From positions 18,544,265 to 18,608,264 of the forward strand of contig NC_092573.1 in assembly GCF_037975245.1 (NCBI RefSeq): a DNA stretch of 64,000 nt, written 5' to 3'. The notes beneath the pieces were generated by a model. That model worked only from the letters and a program-made list of their open reading frames with translations. It was not told the origin of the DNA and did no database searches. This DNA comes from Apostichopus japonicus (taxonomy: Eukaryota > Echinodermata > Holothuroidea > Aspidochirotida > Stichopodidae). The translations under genes were made by a program, and so were the position numbers. Numbering within the stretch: position 1 is the stretch's first letter; each line of letters opens with the position of its first letter. This document shows positions 9,367 through 22,400 of this stretch, one piece after another.

Positions 9367-10385
9367 ATTACTATTTAATATACTCTTTCTTGTTTAATAT
9401 TATTTTGTTTATCTCAGTGGAACCTCTAATCGGATCAAACCCATTTTGCCTTCAAGCTGAGATTCTTTTGCATTGTTTCAAATATGAGCATGCTTTTAGA
9501 GCAATGTAAGATGCTTCTTTCTCTGGCCCTAAACATGTTGCCACCAGCTAAAGGCTAGCCTACAGTCCAGAATTTGATAGGAAAATCAGACGCACCACGT
9601 ACCTTGCTATACAAAAGGAAGCTGGATTGGGATTTTATTCATACATGTATGCATAATTAGTACAGCATTGTTACTGCAGCAGTCCCTAAGGCATTTTCCC
9701 AGGTAATTATATTGTATCACACTACACTGATTTAAAAATTCAAAAAATTATACAATTTTTACAGGAATAAAACTAATTGGGGCAGATCAGAAGACAATAA
9801 AAAACAAAAAGAAAATAACCAGTAAAACACAAGCAAACTGAAAAGATCAACTATTAATATTTTAGAGCGACTCCATATGCATGTAGATTGGGAAATAACA
9901 AAACTAAACAAAAACATACAATGAATCAATTGTTGAGACGCATTTTACTCAAAAGTAACAGAATTAATTGAAATAGATTACGACTTGTTCTAAAGGTTGA
10001 AGACATGAATCTTCTTATTTTGACATTCGATCGTGGCAATCTTCGCAACGATACTTCATGTAAGAGCTCAGAAGTTCTACAGTAACTATAATTCTTTAAT
10101 CCTGCTAAACAGGAAGTCGTCAATTTCGTGATATATTCAGAATTTTTGACACAACTGCTGTTCTTAGTTTTAATAATTGAAGTTCATAGTTAATCATCGC
10201 TATACATTATGTATAGGAATCAGTTAAAGCAACATTCAATATTCGACTCCTACGAAAAATAAACTCCTTTAATTCAAAAGACGTAATATGTACAGTAATC
10301 ATGTTTCAAGTCCTTTTTTCTTTTTCTTTGTTTGTATAAACTTAAAGAATCTTGACTTTTTGATTACTTAACAATATAGAGTAAT
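9367..10385. other. AT-rich sequence, no gene seen
   Basis: Unique-looking AT-rich DNA between the 212-bp repeat and the left TIR at 10386. Short open frames here show no family features. Confidence 0.6.
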
Positions 10386-10745
10386 ACAGTACCGCTTTTA
10401 AGTAAATGAGAAAACCGCGCTCTTAATCGCGCTCTGTGCGTTTAAACCGCGCTCTATCTTTTGTTAAAACCCGCATTGAAATGCAGTTAATTGCGGGGAA
10501 CTGTTTATCAGAGCGCAGATTCCATCGGAAGGCTTCCCTAATTCTATTCATGCCAGCTAAAAGTGTGAAGTTCATTGTTACCGTCAGACGGTCAATGGCT
10601 GTAATCCTACTTAATTCCTTCCAATCCGGTAACAAAAGAATATCGATCGTCGCCGGTAGAAAGAAGACCGAGGGTTTATACTCGGCCAAGGGAAGGGATA
10701 GTGTATAAGCACGTATCTTATACTGTTTAAATTCAACGTACAATA

Positions 10746-11213
10746 CAATCAACGAGCCGCCCCGAATTCGCTCCGCTTACGTATAACTTCTATATATATT
10801 GCACGTGGAAAACCCGAGTTTTTACACACAGAATTCCCATTGACATTGGTCACGGAACATAAGTAGGTCATCGACATTCGAACTTGGCAACTTGCCCAAG
10901 TTCATTGCACCATGGGAACAACACAACAAATTGTACATGATTGTACATTTTCTAAAAAACGTACGATATTTTTCACAAAAATTGATGATTAGATAAGTGC
11001 TTCCTCACAATCAACGAGCCGCCCCGAATTCGTTCCGCTTACGTAAAACTTCTATATATATTGCACGTGGAAAACCCGAGTTTTTACACACAGAATTCCC
11101 ATTGACATTGGTCACGGAACATAAGTAGGTCATCGACATTCGAACTTGGCAACTTGCCCAAGTTCATTGCACCATGGCAACGACACAACAAATTGTACAT
11201 GATTGTACATTTT
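10746..11213. repeat. Direct repeat pair, ~205 bp, 262-bp offset
   Basis: CAATCAACGAGCCGCCCCGA begins at 10746 and again at 11008. The copies stay nearly identical for ~205 bp through TTGTACATGATTGTACATTT, with only a few differences (GCTCCG/GTTCCG, GTATAA/GTAAAA, GGGAACAACA/GGCAACGACA). About 55 bp of unrelated AT-rich DNA separates them. Both lie inside the candidate TIR element. Confidence 0.9.
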
Positions 11214-12107
11214 CCCGCCATCTGGACGCCAAGTTATAACTTTTGGTGTAATATGCAAATTATGAATGGTAGTGTACTGCGCGGTTAAAACTTAAACTAT
11301 TGCGACACACACAAATTCTGTGTGTTGTAGAAGTAACTTTTGTTTCAAATGTAAAGTACTGTATGGTAGGCCTACTATAATTTATAAAAGACGGTTTTCC
11401 TCAGGCCATAGGGAAAAGGGATGTTTCGGTGAACTCGATCTCTTTAGTACTTGGATACTTAAAATGACCATGTACATGCAGTTTCTATTTCTCTTTAGTA
11501 AGCTCTAATCATCATTTTTATCCTTTGCGGATCTTTATTGGAATAAATTCGAAATGTATTGCTTGACGCCAGTATTTAACGGTAAGCATTTCTTAAATTG
11601 TCGACTGAGCTTCAAAATCCATTTTCAAACAAGTCTGTTAATTTTCATGAAGGTTTTATAAAAAAATCGACATACAGCTAGGGAACAAAAGCTGTTCTAT
11701 AGTATCCAAATAAAATACATGTTTCTCGTACTGAGATCTGAAAAAAACGGGCGGCCATTTTTCTTCTTTTCATGCGCTGCTACTAGTTTGGAATATGTTC
11801 CAACCTTTACAAAATAATTTTTAAGGATAGTTTAGATTTCTTGTAATCCGAAAAGAAACTCGGGAATCAGGAAAAAAGGAGGCTCATCAATTGCGCGGAC
11901 GAGAAACATGTTTTGAATTTAACCGGCCCTGCTTCAAATTTGTTGGGTGGAAGTTCTTTTTTCTTTTCATTCTGCTGGAACCAATGGTAATTTATATAAA
12001 AAATTCACACAAGAAACGCTTAGTAACACTTTATTATTTCTTCAAAATGTTGCCAACTATTTAAAGTAAACTTATCCTCCGTCATAACAGAAATAAGACC
12101 TGAAGTT

Positions 12108-12386
12108 GTGCTGTCGTCTCTTTCTGAACAGGGAGATCCATGTGGTCTTGCCAGATATTTAATGCGTAAAATATTTACACCATATGAGCTTTTAAATTGT
12201 AATGTTAATGGGATTAAGAAAAATGCACTTAATAAGGATAGGGTATTTGCAATTAGGAAATGTATTATGGAGCAGTTTCATGTACCACTTCACATTCAGA
12301 AAAGAGTTTGGGGACAGTGCGTTAAAAAGATGGACACAGCCAACAGAAATGCTAAGAGATACTTAGCAATGGCAGTCAAATCTTGA
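12108..12386 (+). CDS. BEN-domain protein, C-terminal exon (partial)
   Basis: The 92-codon frame ends in TGA at 12384-12386 and contains a good BEN-domain pattern: LARYLMRKIFTPYELLNCNV, then a Gly and basic stretch, RVFAIRKCIMEQF, and KRVWGQCVKKMDTANRNAK. BEN domains bind DNA or chromatin proteins. The frame stays open upstream to 12027 with SSVITEIRPEVVLSSLSEQG, so the listed start is arbitrary; I expect a splice acceptor or a lost 5' part upstream. Family members normally have more N-terminal sequence, which I cannot find nearby. It lies in the middle of the TIR-bounded 3.3-kb interval, so it is either cargo of that element or a relic exon. No frameshift is visible within it. Assignment is by motif recognition only. 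Confidence 0.6.
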   Translation: MLSSLSEQGDPCGLARYLMRKIFTPYELLNCNVNGIKKNALNKDRVFAIRKCIMEQFHVPLHIQKRVWGQCVKKMDTANRNAKRYLAMAVKS

Positions 12387-12997
12387 AGTACAGTATTTTT
12401 GGGTATATTCCATTTTCCTTTTTTTTTTGTCATCATATATTTAAGTTATTCTTGATGTGAAACCTTTGAAGACTGTAGTCAAAAAGAACTACATGTTAAT
12501 TTTGATCCCTTGCATGGTAATTTTAATATTTTACTTATTGTATTTTTCAATGTTGCTGCCTTTGTAAGTGCAATGTTTCCTAGTCTAAAAGACAGTGTGT
12601 TGCTTTTAGTTTGCTTCTCTAAGCGTGACACTGTTGTACTGTTTTCTTTTATAGTATTAATTTATTTGCTTTGTGAGTGCAAAGCTTCCTAGCCTAATGT
12701 GTGCCTAACTTTTCTTTTAGAATTTTTAAAAGATTTACAGAAAATACAGACTGTTTGTTTCTTTATAGTTTGCATTTCTAAGCTTTAACAATGTTGCATG
12801 ATTATTCTTATTTTATAATAATTTGCTTTTTTTTTAAAACAAGCATTTGTGCTTAGAATTCTTTTTCATTTTGGTTTCCAGGATATAACTACAATTATTC
12901 TCTTTACAACTCCTTTCAGTTAGTGACAACCTTCGCATTCGTAAGCCTATGAACAGAACTCTATAAAAAATAAAATAAAATCAGTGCAACGTTTCCT

Positions 12998-13465
12998 GGC
13001 CTAATGTGCCTAAAGTTCACACAAAACGCGGGGCCTAATGTTACTACTTAAAATGATATGTTACCCCGAAAGGATAAGGCACGAAGTTTCCTTCTTGCTT
13101 TTTATTACTTCTGGTAACCATAGCATATTGGGGAATAAAATAAAAATGTATAAAAAAGGTTTTGCCCTTCAACACGAAACTATTCTCGTTTAAAACTTTC
13201 AGTCGAAGTCTTGAACTTCGTACTCGTACACTGGCCTAATGTGCCTAAACTCAACACAAAACGCGAGGCCTAATGTTACTACAAAAAATGGTCCGTTAAT
13301 ATTACGGCGAAAGGATAAGACACGAAGTTTCCTTCTTGCTTTTTATTACTTCTGGTTACCAGAACATATCGGGGAATAAAATAAACACGTATTAAAAGGT
13401 TTTGCCCTTCAACACGAAACTATTCTCGATTAAAACTTTCTTTCCGTCAAAGTTGGTAAACTTCG
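12998..13465. repeat. Tandem pair, ~235-bp unit
   Basis: GGCCTAATGTGCCTAAA starts copies at 12998 and 13233. Both continue through AACGCG.GGCCTAATGTTACTAC, GACACGAAGTTTCCTTCTTG and GGTTTTGCCCTTCAACACG. Shorter related heads (TTTCCTAGYCTAA) occur at about 12577 and 12687. The pair abuts the GC-rich right subterminal region of the candidate element. Confidence 0.88.
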
Positions 13466-13727
13466 TTTAAAATTGTGATGTTTATAACGGGTGTTGGTTA
13501 CAAGCGATAGGTTTACACTACCTCCACGCTATGAATAGCGTTGTATCGATCGGTTCACTCCCATTGTGTCGGTGGTGAATAGCGAGCGAGGGGAATTCGC
13601 GTTCCTTTGTTTGGAACGCGGGGAAATCGCGTTCCTTTATTTGGAGCGCGGTTAAGTACAGTTAAGCTGCGTTTTGCGCTGAATCGCGCTAATCTCTTCC
13701 AATTTACTTAAAAGCGGTACTGTAAGT

Positions 13728-14078
13728 GATTTTTCTCAAAAGTAACATTTTTAACACCACTTTTAAGGAAAATGTATCATCTGTGGAATGTATCATATAG
13801 AATTTGTGCTACAGTTTGATCTACAGTACTATGAAAGGGTTGTTTACATGTACATCAGACACCGATCACTGTGTGTTGTATAGCCTGCCAACACGGATCA
13901 GAGGCGCAAGAAACCCCCAAGAATCTACCGGGGATCATGACCCCATGCTTGCTGTTATGTTTTTAACATTAATGTGACTCGCGGTTGACCCAGGTTTGGT
14001 GTCTCAGTGATGACGTTTAACTTCCATTGTTGTTTGCTACCCAATGTAATTTGACATTATAATAGTATGTGGGCTATG
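13728..14078. other. Spacer, no gene seen
   Basis: Sequence between the right TIR at 13727 and the 29-bp satellite. No frame, repeat or element recognised. Confidence 0.55.
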
Positions 14079-16866
14079 ATAGCAACACTGCACATCACAT
14101 GGCCTTAATATTAGCAACATGCACATCACATGGCATTCATAGCAACGCTGCACATCACATGGCATTAATAGCAACACTGCACATCACGTGGCATTAATAG
14201 CAACACTGCACATCACGTGGCATTAATAGCAACGCTGCACATCACATGGCGATAATAGCAACGCTACACATCACATGACATTAATAGCAACGCTGCACAT
14301 CACATGGCATTCATAGCAACGCTGCACATCACATGGCATTAATAGCAACTCTGCACATCACATGGCATTAATAGCAACGCTGCACATCACATGGCGATAA
14401 TTGCAACGCTACACATCACATGACATTAATAGCAATGCTGCACATCACATGGCATTAATAGCAACGCTGCACATCACATGGCATTAATAGCAACACTGCA
14501 CATCACATGGCATTAATAGCAACACTGCACATCACATGGCATTAATAGCAATGCTGCACATCACATGGCATTCATAGCAACGCTGCACATCACATGGCAT
14601 TCATAGCAACGCTGCACATCACATGGCATTAATAGCAACGCTGCACATCACATGGCATTAACAGCAACGCTGCACATCACATGGCATTCATAGCAACGCT
14701 ACACATCACATGGCGATAATAGCAACGCTGCACATCACATGGCATTAATAGCAGCGCTGCACATCACATGGCATTCATAGCAACACTGCATATCACATGG
14801 CATTCATAGCAACGCTGCACATCACATGGCATTAATAGCAACGCTGCACATCACATGGCGATAATTGCAACGCTACACATCACATGACATTAATAGCAAT
14901 GCTGCACATCACATGGCATTAATAGCAACGCTGCACATCACATGGCATTAATAGCAACACTGCACATCACATGGCATTAATAGCAACACTGCACATCACA
15001 TGGCATTAATAGCAATGCTGCACATCACATGGCATTCATAGCAACGCTGCACATCACATGGCATTCATAGCAACGCTGCACATCACATGGCATTAATAGC
15101 AACGCTGCACATCACATGGCATTAACAGCAACGCTGCACATCACATGGCATTCATAGCAACGCTACACATCACATGGCGATAATAGCAACGCTGCACATC
15201 ACATGGCATTCATAGCAACGCTGCACATCACATGGCATTCATAGCAACGCTGCACATCACATGGCATTAATAGCAACGCTGCACATCACATGGGATAAAT
15301 AGCACACATGTATCACATGGCATTAATAGTACACTGCACATCACATGGCATTCACAGCATTGCTGCACATCACATGGCATTAATAGCAACGCTGCATATC
15401 ACGTGGCATTAATAGCAACGCTGCACATCACATGGGATTAATAGCAACGCTGCACATCACATGACATTAATAGCAACGCTGCACATCACATGACATTAAT
15501 AGCAACGCTGCACATCACGTGGCATTAATAGTACACTGCACATCACATGGCATTCACAGCGTTGCTGCACATCACATGGCATTAATAGCAACGCTGCACA
15601 TCACATGGCATTAATAGTAACGCTGCACATCACATGGGATTAATAGCAACGCTGCACATCACATGACATTAATAGCAACGCTGCACATCACATGGCATTA
15701 ATAGCAACGCTGCACATCACGTGGCATTAATAGCAACGCTGCACATCACATGACATTAATAGCAACGCTGCATATCACATGGCGATAATAGCAACGCTGC
15801 ACATCACATGGCATTAATAGCAACGCTGCACATCACATGGCGATAATAGCAACGCTACACATCACATGGCATTAATAGCAACGCTGCACATCACATGGCA
15901 TTAATAGCAGCGCTGCACATCACATGGCATTCATAGCAACGCTGCGCATCACATGGCATTCATAGCAACGCTGCACATCACATGGCATTCATAGCAACGC
16001 TGCACATCACATGGCATTAATACTGTAGCAACACTGCACATCACATGGCATTAATAGCAACGCTGCACATCACGTGGCATTAATAGCAACGCTGCACATC
16101 ACATGACATTAATAGCAACGCTGCATATCACATGGCGATAATAGCAACGCTGCACATCACATGGCATTAATAGCAACGCTGCACATCACATGGCGATAAT
16201 AGCAACGCTACACATCACATGGCATTAATAGCAACGCTGCACATCACATGGCATTAATAGCAGCGCTGCACATCACATGGCATTCATAGCAACGCTGCGC
16301 ATCACATGGCATTCATAGCAACGCTGCACATCACATGGCATTCATAGCAACGCTGCACATCACATGGCATTAATACTGTAGCAACACTGCACATCACATG
16401 GCATTCATAGCAACGCTGCACATCACATGGCATTCATAGCAACGCTACACATCACATGGCGATAATAGCAACGCTGCACATCACATGGGATAAATAGCAC
16501 ACATGTATCACATGGCATTAATAGTACACTGCACATCACATGGCATTCACAGCGTTGCTGCACATCAAATGGCCTTAATACAACACTGCACATTACATGG
16601 CATTAATAGCAACGCTGCACATCACATGGCATTAATAGCAACGCTGCACATCACATGGCATTAATAGCAACGCTGCACATCACATGGCATTAATAGCAAC
16701 ACTGCACATCACATGGCATTAATAGCAATGCTGCACATCACATGGCATTAATAGCAACACTGCATATCACATGGCATTAATAGCAATGCTGCTCATCACA
16801 TGGCATTAATAGCAACGCTGCACATCACATGGCATTAATAGCAATGCTGCACAACACATGGCATCA
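14079..16866. repeat. 29-bp satellite array with higher-order repeats
   Basis: About 96 copies of a 29-bp unit (CATTAATAGCAACGCTGCAC plus ATCACATGG). Higher-order duplication is visible. A 16-unit block repeats at 464-bp offset (for example AATTGCAACGCTACAC at 14399 and 14863). A 12-unit block recurs at 353-bp offset (TACTGTAGCAACACTG at 16021 and 16374; CACGTGGCAT at 15718 and 16071), where 353 is 12 x 29 plus a CTGTA insertion. Degenerate units mark the left edge (about 14079-14130), the right edge (16840-16866) and the repeated GATAAATAGCACACATGTATC blocks at 15294 and 16488. Confidence 0.96.
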
Positions 16867-18879
16867 CAGGAGTCCAACATAAATGTTCAAAGGTTTTGAA
16901 ATGAATCAAACTGATGTTTCAATATTGATCACCATTTTCTAGATTTGATCTGTAATGTCAAAGTAGCATCTCGAAAGTTCAAAGGTTTTACAAAAGCCCG
17001 AAATGTCGCATTTTGAAAGAGAAATTTTTAAATCCTTTCCACACTGTTCATTTTGATAGCAATGTGACTTTTTGAAAGACAGATTATATGAAGCTATTTT
17101 GGCGGCTAAAATATGGCTATAACCACTGCTCATTAGATTGCAGGGTATCAAATTATATGAGCATATCATACAATTATAATCGGGGAACAAATTATCGCTA
17201 TATTACATCACAAATGCCAAGATGTATCAGTTCTATGCACACGAACCATTAGTATTTGATATGAGACTAACCTCAGAACCTTCAAAACTCCTAGGTTACT
17301 CTATTATTTTTCTCCATTTATTGATATCTTTCTTTTCAAATGAACATTTAATTTCAAACTTTCATTCAAATTTGCTACAAATTATAAAAACGATTACATT
17401 TATGACATAGCAAAATAACACATATCCTCAAAACAGTATAAAGAAACAAACAGAATTAATGGAAGAGATATTCGCATATCCCGAAATAAATAAATATCTT
17501 CTTTGTTTTTGAGAGAGTAATTGATACATTAAATTATGGAACATGTCATTTAAGATTGTACTACGGCATTCATTATATATTTGCTTTATTTAAGTATTTA
17601 ATATTCTACCTGTAAATAATATTTGAGTTTATAGTAAAATGCAATAGTATCTGGCAGCTTATCTCTTAATTGGCAACTGAAGATTGCTAGGTTAGCAGCT
17701 CTAACCCTAAACTTAAAAAATACTGCATACCTACAATCTAGTTTAAGTTCATCTATATATGGCATAGTAAATTGCTATGCATTCGAATAGCAAATTTGCT
17801 ATGCAAATTTGTCAAATAAATTGCTACACAAAAGGAAAGACGTACATAGCTTAAATTTATTTACACCAAACCTAAAGTCAGTTTTTTTTTTTATCAAACA
17901 AAATTCAAAGCACCTATGAAATGCGATGTATACACAAAACGTGAAAAATAAAAATAACCATCCCATGGATGTTAGTTTAACCTTGCTCTCTGACAGGTGG
18001 CATTTTGTAGTTCGCTACCTTGGTTACTGGAAGTGAATAAATTTACAAGAGACGGACCCACAGATGAATTACCAGGACCACTAATGGGGCAAACGCTTGA
18101 CCCTTTCGCTAATTAGTTATCTCTAAAAATACAGTACTCATCATTTTAAATGGTCACCAACTATTAAGATAAAAGCTTCTTAACTTTGTGCATTCAGTAG
18201 ATGGATGGCTCTATAAATCATGACTGTGATTCATAATTCTCCCGTTGGAAGTGCATTTGGAGCCAGTGTGTGTATACAGCAGACATGCAGTACAACAGTA
18301 CTTTTAACTAATTTATAAGTTAAGAGAAACACACTATTTGAGGTCAGAAGTTTGTATACTTGGATGAATATCTACTTCAAATAGAAAATACAATATGTGA
18401 TGTTTCCCAGGTAACCAACTTTGAGACTAGTATCTTTCTGTAAGTCAGAATTTGTCAAAAATGAAAGCATTTATCTATATATATGTTTTGATTAGAAATC
18501 TATTTTATCTTTTCCATGCCTTGTCACACAGTATTAAGCTTAATCATAAAAAAAAAACAATTATGTTATGAACATTTTGGAGTAATATACACAGAAAAGT
18601 CATAAAGGGTATTCTTGGGATTTTCATTGTTTTAATATTTTTTTAGTTGCTACATTACCTCAGGGAATGCACATAATATGTGATAAATTTGCCTGATAGT
18701 ACCAAAAATGTGTGTCAACTTTTCTTAATACTTTATTCAGGCCAAAGAAAGGGAACAATTTTTTGCTGTTAATTTATATTAATACTGTTTCTCACACATG
18801 CATGTAATAAGATTCCTGTAATTCCATCCTACAGTAATATGGTACAGTAGTTTTATAAACACAGAACTTTAGATCACAA
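16867..18879. other. AT-rich sequence, no gene seen
   Basis: Unannotated DNA between the two satellites. Local palindromic ATTTGCTATGCAAAT-like sequence occurs at about 17785-17815. No exon with paired splice signals was found. Confidence 0.55.
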
Positions 18880-19414
18880 ACTGGTACTTAGGTGTATGAT
18901 TACAAACACTGTTACATCACATACTGGTACAGTACTTAGGTGTATGATAACAAACACTGTTACATCACATACTGGTACTTAGGTGTACGACTACAAACAC
19001 TGTTACATCACATACTGGTACTTAGGTGTATGATTACAAACACTGTTACATCACATACCGGTACTGAGGTGTATGATTACAAACACTGTTACATCACATA
19101 CTGGTACTGAGGTGTATGATTACAAACACTGTTACATCACATACTGGTACTGAGGTGTATGATTACAAACACTGTTACATCACATACTGGTACTGAGGTG
19201 TATGATTACAAACACTGTTACATCACATACTGGTACTGAGGTGTATGATTACAAACACTGTTACATCACATACTGGTAGTAATGGTGTATGATTACAAAC
19301 ACTGTTGCATCACATACTGGTACTTAAGTGTATGATTTCAAACACTGTTACATCACATACTGGTACTTAGGTGTAGATTACAAACACTGTTACATCACAT
19401 ACTGGTACTGAGGT
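18880..19414. repeat. 43-bp minisatellite
   Basis: About 12 copies of a 43-bp unit (TACTTAGGTGTATGATTACA, then AACACTGTTACATCACATACTGG in two parts). One copy near 18930 carries a 5-bp ACAGT insertion. The middle copies share CTGAGG in place of CTTAGG, which suggests local homogenisation. The unit contains ACATCACAT, also present in the 29-bp satellite 2 kb away. Confidence 0.95.
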
Positions 19415-22400
19415 AAGAGAGGTGTGAAGGAATTTATATGTGATTTCCAACTAATTATTGTCACAATGTCCGTGACCATACACAGTAAGCAAACCCTTGA
19501 ACTGATTAGTACTTAAAACAGATCATGAAGCCTACCCTTGCTTTAATGGAGTGGAGTAGCTGGTTATGGTATAGGCCTGGCAGAGCCTTTCGCTGGTGAA
19601 TCGATGCCCCTATATCTATTTTTACCTTGAAGTTTCTTCGTCAGAATCTTTAAAGTTTGAGTAATTGAAAGTTTTAAAAAAAAATCCCAAACCATACAAT
19701 TTAGGAATTTGCATATCTTCCCATGCAATAAGCTGGAACAATGCTTATTACCAATTTGGATTTTTAACCTAGCAATTTTTTTTTTTTAAATACATGAAAA
19801 ATCATTGACGTTCCTCAAAACTCAGCTAGACCAATAACAGAGAAGACACAATATAACTTTGGAGTGATATTCAGAGATCTATGTAAATGAGTATTAAAGT
19901 GAAGTCATTGCATTATCCATGTATCCAGCAAAAAATTTTTTTTTTAAACATTACAGCTTTTCAGTACAACCCTAATACCGACAGAATGATGTTTGCATTC
20001 ATCATTTACAAAACAACAAAAAAGTTCTAATGAAGTAGGAAGGAAAACATGCTAGGTTTTTTTTCTTCTCTTTCTTTATTCCTTTTTTTGTTATATAATT
20101 TCCTTCTTTTTTTGTGTGTGAGAATTAACACATCAGAGTAAAGGCTGGTAAAACACACAGTTGGACGAGAGATAAATTTACATTTTAACAGTAATTAAAC
20201 TTGCAAATTTCAAAATTTTCAAGCACTTGAGCTCGACATTGACGTATATAAAATGCTGAATTTCAATAAAAAATGCTGAGCTACCAAACCGAGCTTCTCT
20301 GATAAAATGACCCACATCATTATCTTAATACCTAAAACAACTATATATATGATTGATGGCAATAGCCTACAGCATTATCATCATATATCTCATCTTAGTC
20401 AAGTGTTTTATTCATCTCGGCAGAAATAACAACAAAAAACAGTATTATCACTATTAGGAACTATAGCCTTAACTTATTACTGCCGACCATTAACAGACCG
20501 ACCACAAAGAAATGCACCGAAATGAGGTTAAGCATTTATTTCCTTATGAATGAAATAAAGAAAACAAGCCAGAGAACGGAAGAAAAAATGTGAAAAAATT
20601 GCTCAGATAAACCAAAATGAAAGGACAGAGAGAAACAGAAACAAAAACAAAAACAGGAAGATCAAAGAAGTCAAAACCACGTTTTCCTTCAAATTGTTCC
20701 TTTTCCTTCAGATAAATGGATTACTTTAATCAAATAAAAAAAAGATCATTTCACAGAGCGGATGTAATAACTAAGATCATGCGAATTAAACAGATACAGG
20801 TCCTATTTATCGTACTTAATAGTAAATTGTCAGCGACAGAAGAAATGGGTCTTTTCAGTGATTATGAAGTTGATTGTGAAACCAAGATATTTTCTTGGTA
20901 TAAAGAAGAACACCATGGATGATTTTTAAAAAAAATTGCTATGATCGTCTCTCCACAGAACAACTTCCTCTTTATGTCTGAACGTTCTGACAAGAATCGC
21001 ATGTGGAATGTCACTACAACCATTCAAGAACAACTTCAAAAAGCAGATATAAATTTACTGTCTCTTTCCCCCCCCACACCCCCCCCTTCAATATGAAATC
21101 CGATCTTTGTGGAAGCCTTCTCAATGTCTGACAAAATGCAAGTTAAGCGAGTCGACATGCACCACCATGGCCATACGTATTATTGAAACCTTTTAATGGT
21201 ATAGAGCAAGGATGACTTTTTAAAGCATAAATAATTGCTACGTTTGATTCATCTACACTGTGTCGAAACTCAGAATTAAGGCTGCCTTTATCTTTTGGGA
21301 GAAAATATCATATAATTGAATGAAATATTTGTCCATGATCACCCTGGCATGTTATCTTCAATTCTCGCTCTCAAAGGGCAGTACTTTTATCATTAATGCA
21401 GCCAAACATGATAAAATGCAAAGAAACATTATTTATATATTTTTTTGCTAACCATTTGCACTGTTAGATTTGCTTGAGCAATATACATATTCAAAAAACA
21501 AAACAAAAACACATTTCTATCGAGGCCAGGCCTGATGTCAGTGTATCATCATGTTAAGAGAAAAGTGCGTCTGTTTGGGGGTCAGCATACAGATTATAGC
21601 CGACGAAAAATTCCCGATACAATTTTTATACATCGACATCAGACCTGAGAGAGAGAGGAAAGAAAGCAAAGCTGCGAGCAAATGTTGACATCAAAATGTT
21701 TATGTGCCGTCAAAGTAAAAGCTTTTTAACGTTTATAACCTCTTCTGTGATCAGTTTCTTTATATTGAATTGCCAACATTCCTTTCTGTTTTTACTTGTT
21801 TTTACCTAATAGAGACTGCGGCTCCCTACATCCATTTGGTTTGAAGCTTATCTTTAAAGCTTCTAGATTCATTTCCACATTATAATATACTTCTTCCGAC
21901 ACAAATTTAGTCTCATGTTTCATAGGCAGAGCGTAATGAAAAGCAGATGGAAACTGATGGATAATAAAATGATTGTGATGCAGTTGGGTTCAAACTTAGT
22001 GCAACTACACAGAAAGTATTTAGTTTTTTTTGGGGGGGGGGAGAGGGGGGTTGCATTAATATCTCAAACAGCTGGAATCCTCTTTCTTTTTCTCTCTCTT
22101 TTTATTACCATTTAATGTTATCTAAAGTTTGTTATTAATTTATGAATGTTAATTTATATAATTTAATCACTTTTATTTTATTTACATAATTACTGAATTG
22201 ATTAACATGAAGTGTAACTCTGAGACATATATGGCTTTCATATTTAATAAGTTACCAAAATATGAATAATTAACTTTCTCACAATTCAGTTGCTTAATTT
22301 TAACGTTTCAAGAAGAAACAGCTACCTTGCCTTCCTGCCATCTAAAGAGACTTTACAGAGTTCTCAAATGTGAAATTTATAAACAAAACATGACTTATGA

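Larger units (their letters stand above)
10386..13727. mobile_element. Candidate 3.3-kb TIR element with BEN-domain exon
   Basis: Left end 10386-10408 (TACAGTACCGCTTTTAAGTA plus AAT) is the perfect inverted repeat of 13705-13727. Inside the TIRs both ends have CG-rich subterminal motifs (CCGCGCTC, CGCGCT, AACGCGG), unlike the AT-rich flanks. The interior holds a ~205-bp direct repeat pair (10746 and 11008), a ~235-bp tandem pair near the right end (12998 and 13233) and a BEN-domain exon (12108-12386). If the TIR starts at CAGTACC, the flanking TA on each side could be a 2-bp target duplication; I see no longer one. I found no transposase, so the superfamily is unknown. It could be a non-autonomous element that captured a host exon. 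Confidence 0.6.

Noticed and set aside
14079-16866. CRISPR array
   Set aside because: Units are contiguous 29-mers without unique spacers, in eukaryotic-type DNA; it is a satellite.
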